64,000 bases of DNA from UBA1479 sp002706405 (lineage in GTDB: Bacteria; Pseudomonadota; Alphaproteobacteria; Rhodospirillales; Casp-alpha2). The notes beneath the pieces were generated by a model that made no database searches, was not told the DNA's origin, and saw only the letters and a program-made list of their open reading frames with translations. A program made the translations under genes and the position numbers. Shown piece by piece: positions 8,592 to 16,108 of this stretch (its first letter is position 1; each line of letters starts with the position of its first letter). The DNA lies in assembly GCA_963972255.1 (NCBI GenBank), contig CAXATO010000001.1:186001-250000 (forward strand). Reading direction: 5' to 3'.

Positions 8592-9854
8592 TTGGGCCAA
8601 ACGATAAGTGAAAAGATCCTCGCCCGCGCCTCGGGCAAGGAAACGGTGAAGCCTGGCGATATTGTGACCTGCAATGTCGACCTGGCCATGGTCCATGATT
8701 CGTCGGGACCGCGCACATCCGGGAAAAAGCTGGATGAACTGGGCGTGCCCGTCTGGGACATGGACAAGCTGGTCGTGATCGCCGACCACTACGTCAATCT
8801 GGATACGCCGGAAAGCAAGAACGTCCAGGACATCTGCGATGCCTGGTGCGAAGCCCACAAGGTCAAGCACTTCATCCGCAACCAGGGCATCTGCCACATC
8901 GTCCTGCCCCAGGAAGGCCATATCCGTCCGGGCATGTTCTGCGTCGGCGCCGACAGCCATTCGACCACCGCCGGCGCCTTCGGGGCCTTCATGGTCGGCG
9001 TCGGGGCGACGGAAATCACCGGCGTCATGGCGACGGGCGACATCTGGGTTCGTGTGCCGGAAAACGTGCGCATGGAAGTGACCGGCGCGTTGAAGCCGGG
9101 CGTCGTCGCCAAGGACGTGATCCTGAAAATCTGCGGCGACCACGGCATCATGGGCTTCGGCTATCAGGTCGTGGAATTCTGCGGCGATGGCGTGGCCAGC
9201 ATGTCCGCTCAGGACCGCATGACCCTGACCAACATGGCGGCCGAGATCGGCGCCAAGACCGGCATCATCGCCCCCGACGCCAAGACCATGGAACTGCTAA
9301 AGGCTTGGGGTGTCAGCGGCGTGAATGCGGATGACTGGCAGTCCGACGCCGATGCGGTTTATGCCAAGCGCATCACCGTCGACGGCAGCACCCTGGCGCC
9401 GCAGGTCGCGGCCCCCTCCAGCCCGGAGAACGCCGACGATGTCGGCAATTATCGGAACGTAAAGCTGGACCAGGCCTACCTGGGCGCCTGCACGGGCGCC
9501 AAGCTGGAAGACCTGCGCATGGCGGCCGAGGTCCTGAAGGGCAAGAAGGTCGCCGCCGGCACGCGATTCCTGGTCGCGCCGTCGACCATTAAGATGCGTG
9601 AACAGGCCGCTGCCGAAGGCGTCATGAAGATTCTCGAAGATGCGGGGGCGATCATTCTGCCGTCGGGCTGCGGCGGCTGCATCGGGCTGGGTGACGCGCG
9701 GTTGGCCGAAGATGCCGTCGGCATTTCGTCGACCAACCGCAATTTCGTCGGCCGGGCCGGGCCCAAGTCGTCGAAGCTCTATCTGGCATCGCCCTATACG
9801 GTGGCGGCCTCGGCCGTCGCCGGGCAGATCGCCGATCCCCGTGACATGCTCTGA
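8592..9854 (+). CDS. Aconitase-superfamily hydro-lyase, large subunit (LeuC-like)
   Basis: A 420-residue iron-sulfur hydro-lyase subunit resembling 3-isopropylmalate dehydratase or homoaconitase large subunits. Start is a TTG at 8592, preceded by GGGAGG at a nine-base spacing; an upstream ATG at 8584 meets a stop at once. Visible marks are GADSHSTTAGAFG, GACTGAKLEDL and PSGCGGCIGLG; the last two hold the [4Fe-4S] cysteines. Catabolic context (LysR operon with CoA enzymes) argues against a leucine-biosynthesis role. It may hydrate or isomerise a methyl-branched or chain-extended malate. Confidence 0.85.
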   Translation: MGQTISEKILARASGKETVKPGDIVTCNVDLAMVHDSSGPRTSGKKLDELGVPVWDMDKLVVIADHYVNLDTPESKNVQDICDAWCEAHKVKHFIRNQGICHIVLPQEGHIRPGMFCVGADSHSTTAGAFGAFMVGVGATEITGVMATGDIWVRVPENVRMEVTGALKPGVVAKDVILKICGDHGIMGFGYQVVEFCGDGVASMSAQDRMTLTNMAAEIGAKTGIIAPDAKTMELLKAWGVSGVNADDWQSDADAVYAKRITVDGSTLAPQVAAPSSPENADDVGNYRNVKLDQAYLGACTGAKLEDLRMAAEVLKGKKVAAGTRFLVAPSTIKMREQAAAEGVMKILEDAGAIILPSGCGGCIGLGDARLAEDAVGISSTNRNFVGRAGPKSSKLYLASPYTVAASAVAGQIADPRDML

Positions 9855-9871
9855 TCAGAAGGACCTGCAAG

Positions 9872-10369
9872 ATGATACATAAAGGCAAGGCCTGGAAATT
9901 CGGGGCCAATATCGACACCGACCTGCTGGCCCCCATTTCGGCGCTGACCAGCGCAAAGCCGGAAGAGGCCTATACCGAATGCCTGAAGGACGTCGATCCG
10001 ACCTTCTCCGCCAACTGTAAGGAGGGCGACATCTTCGTCGCCGACGAAAACCTGGGCATCGGATCATCCCGCGAATGGGCGCCGCAATACATGCGGTCCT
10101 GCGGCATCCGCGTCATCCTGGCGAAATCCTTCGCCCGCATTTTCTACCGCAACTGTTTCAACCTGGCCGTGCCGGCGTTGGTCTGTGCCGAAACGCACAA
10201 GATCGCAACGGACGATCAGTTGGAAATCGACATGGAAAAGGGCGAGGTCCGCAACCTGACCAAGGGCGAAAGCTATAAATGCGACACGGTGCCGGCGCAC
10301 CTGATGCAGATCGTCGCCGACGGCGGCCTGATGCCGCACCTGAAAAAGAAATTCAAGAAAGCGAGCTAA
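9872..10369 (+). CDS. Aconitase-superfamily hydro-lyase, small subunit (LeuD-like)
   Basis: A 165-residue swivelling-domain subunit partnering the preceding large subunit, 17 bp apart. The GIGSSREWAPQYMR motif binds the substrate carboxylate in LeuD and aconitases, and ILAKSFARIFYRNCFNLAVP is the classic following helix and strand. FGANIDTDLLAP matches the N-terminal DNIDTD element. Length is that of the archaeal-type short LeuD rather than the ~200-residue enterobacterial form, which suits an isopropylmalate/homoaconitate/dimethylmalate-type enzyme outside leucine synthesis. Confidence 0.88.
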   Translation: MIHKGKAWKFGANIDTDLLAPISALTSAKPEEAYTECLKDVDPTFSANCKEGDIFVADENLGIGSSREWAPQYMRSCGIRVILAKSFARIFYRNCFNLAVPALVCAETHKIATDDQLEIDMEKGEVRNLTKGESYKCDTVPAHLMQIVADGGLMPHLKKKFKKAS

Positions 10370-10375
10370 GTAAGA

Positions 10376-11986
10376 ATGACCGAAGTTACTCTGTTGGAAG
10401 CCGAAGACGTCCGCGACCGGATCCTGTCCGGCGACGAAGTTGCCATTTTGGATGTGCGCGAATGGGGCGTGTTCGGCGACGGCCACCTGCTGTTCGCCAT
10501 CAGCTGTCCGCTCAGCCATCTGGAAACCCGGATCGATGATTTCGTGCCCCGGAAGGACACGCCCATCGTGTTGTGTTCCGAAGGCAAGGCCGACAAGCAT
10601 TTGGTCGACCTGGGCGCGGAACGCCTGATTGCCTGGGGGTATACGGACGTGAATATCCTCGGCGGCGGGCTCGAGGCTTGGCGCAAGGCCGGGTTCGAAG
10701 TGTTCTCCGGCGTCAACGTGCCGTCCAAGGCATTTGGCGAATTCGTCGAACATACCTATGACACGCCGCGCATCCCGCCCGAGGAAGTGAAGGCCATGAT
10801 GGATCGGGGCGAGAACATGGTGGTTCTCGATTCCCGTCCCATGTCCGAATATCACAAGATGAACATCCCCATGGGCGTCGACTGCCCGGGGGCGGAACTG
10901 GCCTATCGGGTTCACGATCTGGCGCCGGACCCCAACACCACCGTGGTCGTCAACTGCGCCGGGCGCACGCGCTCCATCATCGGCGCGCAGTCGCTGATCA
11001 ACGCCGGCATTCCCAACAAGGTGGTGGCCCTGGAAAACGGCACCATGGGCTGGCATCTGGCGGGCTTTCAGTTGGAATACGGCAACGACCGGAAGTTTCC
11101 CGAGCAGCTTTCCGACGAGGCCAAGGCCAAAGCCAAGGCCGTGCGCGAGCGCGTCGCCAAGCGGTTCGGCGTGCCGACCTGCGATCACGATCAGCTTGCC
11201 GCCTGGCAGGCCGAGAGCGGCCGCACGACTTATGTCCTCGACGTCCGCAATCCGGAAGAATTCACCGCCGGGCATCTGGATGGCAGCCGGCATGCGCCGG
11301 GCGGTCAGTTGGTGCAAGCCTGGGACCGCTATGTCGCCGTTCTGGGCGCGCGCATCGTGCTGGTCGACGACGATGGCGTGCGCGCGACCATGACGGCCAG
11401 TTGGTTGGTTCAGATGGGCTGGCCCGAGGTCTATGTGCTGGAGAACGCTCTCGACGGGCAGCCTTTGGTGCGCGGTGCGCATAAGCCGAAAATCTACGGC
11501 CTCGACGCCGCCGCCGCCGAAACGGTGACGGTGGAAGGGCTGGAACGGATGATCGCCGACAAGGTCTGCGTCGTCATCGATCTGGCCGACAGCCTGACTT
11601 ATCGCGACGGGCATATCCCAGGGGCTTGGTTCGCCGTGCGTGCGCGCCTCAAGGACAGCATCAAGAAGGTTCCCGACGCCCGCTTTGCCGTCCTGACCTC
11701 GCCCGACGGCGTGCTGGCGCAACTGGCCGCGCCCGAACTGCGCGCCATGGGGCGGCATGTTGCGGTGCTGGTCGACGGCACGGAGGCTTGGAAGGCGGCC
11801 CGCAAGGAGATGCAGACCGGCTTCACCAACATGGCCGACGAAACCAACGACGTCTGGTATCGCCCCTATGACATGGATGACGCCCAGGAAGGGGCCATGA
11901 AGCAGTACCTGAGCTGGGAGATCAATTTGGTCAATCAGCTGGACCGCGACGGGACCACCCGGTTCCGCAAATTTCCCCAGGCGTAA
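10376..11986 (+). CDS. Four-domain rhodanese-like sulfurtransferase
   Basis: A 536-residue protein made of four tandem rhodanese folds (about residues 5-105, 120-235, 270-370, 380-490). Domain 2 has an intact active loop, NCAGRTRS, with the persulfide Cys. Domain 1 has LCSEGKADK, a Cys in place but an atypical loop. Domain 3 (VDDDGVRATM) and domain 4 (TSPDGVLAQL) lack the Cys and are probably structural. Each repeat keeps a DVR/D-R type strand and a GHL/GHIPGA element. It moves sulfane sulfur or senses sulfur; what it does between an aconitase pair and a dehydrogenase in an acid-catabolism operon is unclear. Sulfur delivery to the Fe-S cluster is one guess. Confidence 0.85.
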   Translation: MTEVTLLEAEDVRDRILSGDEVAILDVREWGVFGDGHLLFAISCPLSHLETRIDDFVPRKDTPIVLCSEGKADKHLVDLGAERLIAWGYTDVNILGGGLEAWRKAGFEVFSGVNVPSKAFGEFVEHTYDTPRIPPEEVKAMMDRGENMVVLDSRPMSEYHKMNIPMGVDCPGAELAYRVHDLAPDPNTTVVVNCAGRTRSIIGAQSLINAGIPNKVVALENGTMGWHLAGFQLEYGNDRKFPEQLSDEAKAKAKAVRERVAKRFGVPTCDHDQLAAWQAESGRTTYVLDVRNPEEFTAGHLDGSRHAPGGQLVQAWDRYVAVLGARIVLVDDDGVRATMTASWLVQMGWPEVYVLENALDGQPLVRGAHKPKIYGLDAAAAETVTVEGLERMIADKVCVVIDLADSLTYRDGHIPGAWFAVRARLKDSIKKVPDARFAVLTSPDGVLAQLAAPELRAMGRHVAVLVDGTEAWKAARKEMQTGFTNMADETNDVWYRPYDMDDAQEGAMKQYLSWEINLVNQLDRDGTTRFRKFPQA

Positions 11987-12026
11987 TTCGCCGGGCAAAA
12001 CAAAACGCATGTAGGAAACACCAAGC

Positions 12027-13091
12027 ATGAAATTCATTGTTCTGGAAAACGACGGCATCGGGCCGGAGATCACGGCTGCCACCCTGCCGGTGCTGCAAAA
12101 GCTCGACGAACGCTACGGCCTGAAAATCGAACTCGTTCCCATGGTCTCGGGGATGCGGGCCCTCAAGGCCGAGGGGCAGACCATTCCCCAGGCGGTCTAT
12201 GATGCCTGCGACGCCGCCGACGGCGTGATTCTGGGGCCGGTATCGTCCTTCGAATATCCGTCGGAGGCCGAAGGCGGGGTCAACCCGTCCAAGTCCTTCC
12301 GCAAGGTGTTCGACCTGTTCGCCAACATCCGCCCGGCCCGCACCCGGCCGGGTGTGCCCTCGGTGATCAAGAAGATGGACCTCGTTATCGTGCGGGAGAA
12401 CACCGAAGGCCTCTATGCGGACCGCAACATGTTCATGGGCTCCGGCGAATTCATGCCGACCGAGGACGTGGCGCTGAGCGTGCGCAAGATCACCCGCCAG
12501 GGCTGCGAGCGCATCGCCCGCCAGGCCTTCGAGATGGCCCTGGAGCGGCGCAAGAAGGTGACCGCCGTGCACAAGGCGAACGTGCTGCGCATGACCGACG
12601 GCCTGTTCCTCAAGACCGTGATGGAGGTCGCGAAAGACTTCCCGAGTGTCGAGGTCGAGGAACTGATCATCGACGCCGCCACGGCCCACTTGGTCAAACG
12701 GCCGGAGGACTTCGACGTCATCGTCACCACCAATGCCTTCGGCGACATCCTCTCGGACCTGTGTTCGGAACTGTCGGGCAGCCTGGGCCTCGCCGGGTCC
12801 ATCAATGCCGGCAAGGGGCATGTGTTCGCCCAGGCGCAGCACGGCTCGGCCCCCGACATCGCCGGCAAGGGCATCGCCAACCCGACGGCGCTGATGCTGT
12901 CCACGGCCATGATGTTGGAAGAACTGGGGCGCCGCACCTCGCGCAACGACTTGGCGCAGGCCTCGGCCTCCATGTTCAAGGCCATAGAACTGGCGCTCGG
13001 TGATCCCGCCAGCCATACGCCCGACCTGGGTGGCAAAAACTCGACGGAGGGTTTCGGCAAGGCCGTGCTCGCCGCCCTCGACAAGGAATAG
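12027..13091 (+). CDS. Isocitrate/isopropylmalate dehydrogenase family enzyme
   Basis: A 354-residue NAD(P)-linked beta-decarboxylating dehydrogenase. Seen are VIVRENTEGLYAD (substrate-loop Arg/Glu), the catalytic Lys segment KVTAVHKANVLRMTDG, DAATAHLVKRPEDFDVIVTTNAFGDILSD with metal-binding Asp residues, and HGSAPDIAGKGIANP. Following LeuC- and LeuD-like subunits it would oxidatively decarboxylate the hydroxyacid they produce, mirroring the LeuCDB sequence. The lack of a LeuA-type synthase and the CoA-enzyme neighbours again suggest a catabolic relative (tartrate, methylmalate or homoisocitrate type). Start ATG 12027 is preceded by GTAGGAAAC. Confidence 0.88.
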   Translation: MKFIVLENDGIGPEITAATLPVLQKLDERYGLKIELVPMVSGMRALKAEGQTIPQAVYDACDAADGVILGPVSSFEYPSEAEGGVNPSKSFRKVFDLFANIRPARTRPGVPSVIKKMDLVIVRENTEGLYADRNMFMGSGEFMPTEDVALSVRKITRQGCERIARQAFEMALERRKKVTAVHKANVLRMTDGLFLKTVMEVAKDFPSVEVEELIIDAATAHLVKRPEDFDVIVTTNAFGDILSDLCSELSGSLGLAGSINAGKGHVFAQAQHGSAPDIAGKGIANPTALMLSTAMMLEELGRRTSRNDLAQASASMFKAIELALGDPASHTPDLGGKNSTEGFGKAVLAALDKE

Positions 13092-13100
13092 GAGCCAGCC

Positions 13101-14159
13101 ATGGCGGGGAAGGAACGCATCGCGGTCTACGGGGCCGGCGCCGTCGGCGCCTATGTGGGCGGCTACATGACCCGCGACGGCCGCGACGTCACCCTGATCG
13201 ACCCCTGGGAAGAGCACGTCAATCTGATGCGCGATCCGGGGCTCAAGTTGTCTGGCCTGACCGAGCCGGAAAATTTCACCGTCACCTGCAACGCCGTGCT
13301 CGACCGCGATCTGCCACCGCCGGGCAGTATCGGCCCGTTCGACGTGATCTTCATCTGCGTCAAATCCTTCGATACGGAAGCCGCCGCCAAGCGCATGCAG
13401 CCTTATCTGGCGGACAGCGGTTTCATGGTGTCCCTGCAGAACGGCATCAACGAAGGCACCATCGCAGGTGTCGTCGGCGCGGACCGCACGGTGGGCTGCA
13501 TCGCGTCCTCGATTTCCGTCTCCATGTGGGAGCCGGGAGCCGTGCGCCGCAACGTGAAGCTGGGCGGCAAGGAACATGTCGTGTTCCGGGCCGGCGAATT
13601 GGACGGCAGCGTGACGCCACGGGTGCAACGGGTGTCCGAGATTCTGGCCAGTGTGGATAGCTCGAAAGTGACGACGACGCTGATGGGCGAGCGCTGGTCC
13701 AAGTTGATCGTCAACTGCATGCGCAATCCCGTTTCCGCCGCCTCGGGCATGGCGTCCAACGCCTGCGACACGGATGACCATCTCCGCCGCCTCGGTATTC
13801 GCATCGGCGCGGAAGCGGTCCAGGTCGCGACGGCTGAAGGTCACCCGCTCGAAAAGCTTCTCGGCATGCCGCCGGAACAGGTGTTGGCGGCCGGGCAGGG
13901 GGACGCAGCCGCCATGGCGGCCTGCGACAAGTCCTTGCGCGACGGGCGGGCCAAACGCTCCGATCAACAGCGCCCCTCCATGGCCCAGGACATGGTCAAG
14001 GGCCGGCCGACGGAGATCGACTACCTCAACGGTTTCGTCGTGCGCCAGGCCAAGGCCCACGGCATCGCCGTGCCCGCCAATGAAGGCATCGTCGCGGTCA
14101 TCAAGCGTATCGAGGCAGGCGAGATCGAACCCAGCCCCGAGGCTCTGGCGAATATCTGA
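13101..14159 (+). CDS. Ketopantoate reductase (PanE/ApbA)-like protein, first copy
   Basis: A 352-residue NADP-dependent reductase of the 2-dehydropantoate 2-reductase family: Rossmann motif GAGAVGAYVGG near residue 11, VKSFDTEAAA, LQNGINEG and, in the C-terminal domain, the catalytic-Lys helix (RWSKLIVNCMRNPVSAASG) and RPSMAQDMVKGRPTEIDYLNG. It is longer than PanE (about 300) because of inserts in the C-terminal half. AGGAG precedes ATG 13101. In an operon with acid catabolism it more likely reduces a 2-oxoacid of that pathway than ketopantoate. A second copy lies at 17533-18450. Confidence 0.87.
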   Translation: MAGKERIAVYGAGAVGAYVGGYMTRDGRDVTLIDPWEEHVNLMRDPGLKLSGLTEPENFTVTCNAVLDRDLPPPGSIGPFDVIFICVKSFDTEAAAKRMQPYLADSGFMVSLQNGINEGTIAGVVGADRTVGCIASSISVSMWEPGAVRRNVKLGGKEHVVFRAGELDGSVTPRVQRVSEILASVDSSKVTTTLMGERWSKLIVNCMRNPVSAASGMASNACDTDDHLRRLGIRIGAEAVQVATAEGHPLEKLLGMPPEQVLAAGQGDAAAMAACDKSLRDGRAKRSDQQRPSMAQDMVKGRPTEIDYLNGFVVRQAKAHGIAVPANEGIVAVIKRIEAGEIEPSPEALANI

Positions 14160-14173
14160 CAGGGAGACTCACG

Positions 14174-15229
14174 ATGACCGACCGCTACGCCGGCCAAGAT
14201 CTGATCGCCGCGACCAAAACCCTGTTTGAAAAGGCCGGCGCCGCCGCCCCCGCGGCCCAGGCCATGGCCGATATTTTGGTCGAGGCCGATCTCCTGGGCT
14301 ATGGCACCCACGGCCTGCAGTTCGTGCCCGCCTATCTGGCGGCCATGGAAGGGGGCAAGACGACCCCTGACGGCGAGCCCGAGGTCGTCACCGACAACGG
14401 CGCGGCCCTGGTGCTCGACGGCAAGGGCCTGCCCGGGCAATGGGTCATGCTCCGCGCCCTGGACTTGGCGATCGCCCGAGCCAAGGACACCGCCATGGTC
14501 GGCATGGCGATCCGCAACACGGCGAACATTTCCTGCCTCGCGACCTATGCGCGGCGCGCGGCGCTCAAGGGCTATTTCGCCATCGTCGCGGCCTCGGCCC
14601 CGACGACCAAGGCCGTCGCCCCCTTCGGCGGGGCGTCGCCGGTGATCGGCACCAACCCCTTCGCCGTCGGCATGCCGGGGGCAGACCATCCTATTCTGAT
14701 CGATACCAGTGCCTCCGCGGTCACCAACAGGGCAATCGAGCGCGCGCAGCGCCTGGGCGAACGCTTGCCGTTTCCGGCCCTGGTCGCCGCTGACGGCACG
14801 GCCAGCGATGATCCGGCCTGCCTCAAGTCCGACCCGCCGGGGGCGATCCGCCCTGCCGGCGGCGACGAGGCCGGGCACAAGGGGTTTGCGATGGGATTGC
14901 TGGTCGAGGCGCTGACCTCTGGTCTTGCGGGTTTTGGCCGCGCATCCGCCAAGCCGCCCGCCGGCAATACGGTCTATCTGCAAGTGATCGATCCCCGGGG
15001 CTTCGCCGGGGCGGATGCCTTTACCCAGGAGACAGGCGTGCTGGCCGACCTGTGCCGGGCGGCCACGCCGCGCGACCCGGCAAATCCCGTGCGGGTGCCC
15101 GGTGACCGCGCCGCTGCCGCCTTCGCGGCGCAAAGCGCTCAAGGTGTCGCCCTGCATCCCGAGATCATGGACCGCATGCGGCCCTTGCTGGAGAAATACG
15201 GGATTCCCGTACCGGAACCGGTGGCTTAG
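14174..15229 (+). CDS. Malate/L-lactate dehydrogenase (YiaK/ComC) family protein with altered site
   Basis: A 351-residue member of the Ldh_2 family of NAD(P)-dependent 2-hydroxyacid dehydrogenases. The N-terminal THGLQFVPAYL keeps the proposed proton-donor His but not the usual following Arg, and GTNPFAVGMPG is the family Rossmann-like element. Where relatives have N-S-x-H-x-G this protein reads NTANISCL, so the His there is missing. It may bind a different substrate or be impaired. Last gene of the plus-strand operon; its TAG stop shares bases with the TAA of the converging gene. Compare the canonical homologue at 43909-44952. Confidence 0.78.
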   Translation: MTDRYAGQDLIAATKTLFEKAGAAAPAAQAMADILVEADLLGYGTHGLQFVPAYLAAMEGGKTTPDGEPEVVTDNGAALVLDGKGLPGQWVMLRALDLAIARAKDTAMVGMAIRNTANISCLATYARRAALKGYFAIVAASAPTTKAVAPFGGASPVIGTNPFAVGMPGADHPILIDTSASAVTNRAIERAQRLGERLPFPALVAADGTASDDPACLKSDPPGAIRPAGGDEAGHKGFAMGLLVEALTSGLAGFGRASAKPPAGNTVYLQVIDPRGFAGADAFTQETGVLADLCRAATPRDPANPVRVPGDRAAAAFAAQSAQGVALHPEIMDRMRPLLEKYGIPVPEPVA

Positions 15230-16107
15230 GACGCCGAGGGCTGCCGCCGTTTCTGCAACTCGGCGAAAACCTCGCGGTAGTCTTCGGGTGCTGTGTCGCC
15301 GTAGTCTTCCTTGAATCCGAATTCGGACAGCCACTTCAGGCGCTTGGCACCGCCGTCGCACATGAAGGCGTCATAGCCCAAGGCGCGGAGCGTGTCGGCG
15401 GCTTCTTCCAGTTCGTGGCCCCGGCGGGCCCCATGGATCGCCGTGCGGCCGATCAGGAAATGCGCCAAGTCATCGAAATTCTTGCCCGCGTAGCTGCGGT
15501 TCATGGAGGCGAAGACCTCGTCGGCCACGCCATAGGTCTCGGCCCCCAGGACGCATTCCTGCAACAGCGCTTCCAGGCCCTTGACCAGGACGGAGCGGAA
15601 CATCTTGGTCGCCGCCGCCCGGCCGTATTCCGTGCCGAACTCGCGCATGTTGACGCCGTAGGGGGTGAGGGCGTCGATCACGTCTTTCGCCGCCGTGCCG
15701 ACTAGCAGCATGGGCACTTTTTCGTTCTTGCCGGGCACGCCGTCCATGACCGCGACCTCGACGAAGCGCGCACCGGTCGGATTGACGACCTCAGCGATCT
15801 GCTGCTTGACCATGGGCGAGGTCGAATTGAGGTCCATGTAAATCTGCCCGGGCGTGAGGGTTCGGGCCGCCTCCTGGGCGACCTCCAACGCTTCCGTCGC
15901 GGTGACCGTGGACAGGACGATGTCCGAGGCTGCGACCAGGTCGGCGATGCTGGCCGCCATGTCGACGCCCGTGACCGGCGGACGTTCCCGCAAATCGCGG
16001 GCCGTGATGGGGGCGGGCAGGCCCGCCGCCAGCAGGCCCTTGGCGATTAGGGGGCCGGCCTCGCCAAAGCCGATGAAGCCCAGACGCGGCGTGTTGGCCC
16101 GTGCCAT
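15226..16107 (-). CDS. 6-phosphogluconate/3-hydroxyisobutyrate dehydrogenase-like NAD-binding protein
   Basis: A 293-residue beta-hydroxyacid-dehydrogenase-type protein with N-terminal NAD(P)-binding motif GFIGFGEAGPLIAKGL and the DLNSTSP and EVAVMDGVPG segments corresponding to the substrate and G-G loop of HIBADH. The C-terminal half resembles the DUF1932 helical domain, with KMFRSVLVKGLEALLQE containing the catalytic-type Lys. Last gene of the minus-strand operon; its ATG lies one base beyond the MmgE/PrpD stop, so the two are translationally close. Substrate unknown. Confidence 0.8.
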   Translation of the reverse strand: MARANTPRLGFIGFGEAGPLIAKGLLAAGLPAPITARDLRERPPVTGVDMAASIADLVAASDIVLSTVTATEALEVAQEAARTLTPGQIYMDLNSTSPMVKQQIAEVVNPTGARFVEVAVMDGVPGKNEKVPMLLVGTAAKDVIDALTPYGVNMREFGTEYGRAAATKMFRSVLVKGLEALLQECVLGAETYGVADEVFASMNRSYAGKNFDDLAHFLIGRTAIHGARRGHELEEAADTLRALGYDAFMCDGGAKRLKWLSEFGFKEDYGDTAPEDYREVFAELQKRRQPSAS

Positions 16108-16108
16108 G

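Noticed and set aside
10064..12082. 672-codon minus-strand frame opposite the LeuD-like and rhodanese genes
   Set aside because: Antisense shadow; the plus-strand frames have clear family motifs and ribosome sites.
8592..13091. Leucine biosynthesis genes leuC, leuD, leuB
   Set aside because: No leuA nearby, TTG-started divergent large subunit, a rhodanese gene between leuD-like and leuB-like, and CoA enzymes in the same operon.
11931..14060. 709-codon minus-strand frame opposite the dehydrogenase and ketopantoate-reductase-like genes
   Set aside because: No recognisable domain, and it overlaps two well-supported genes.
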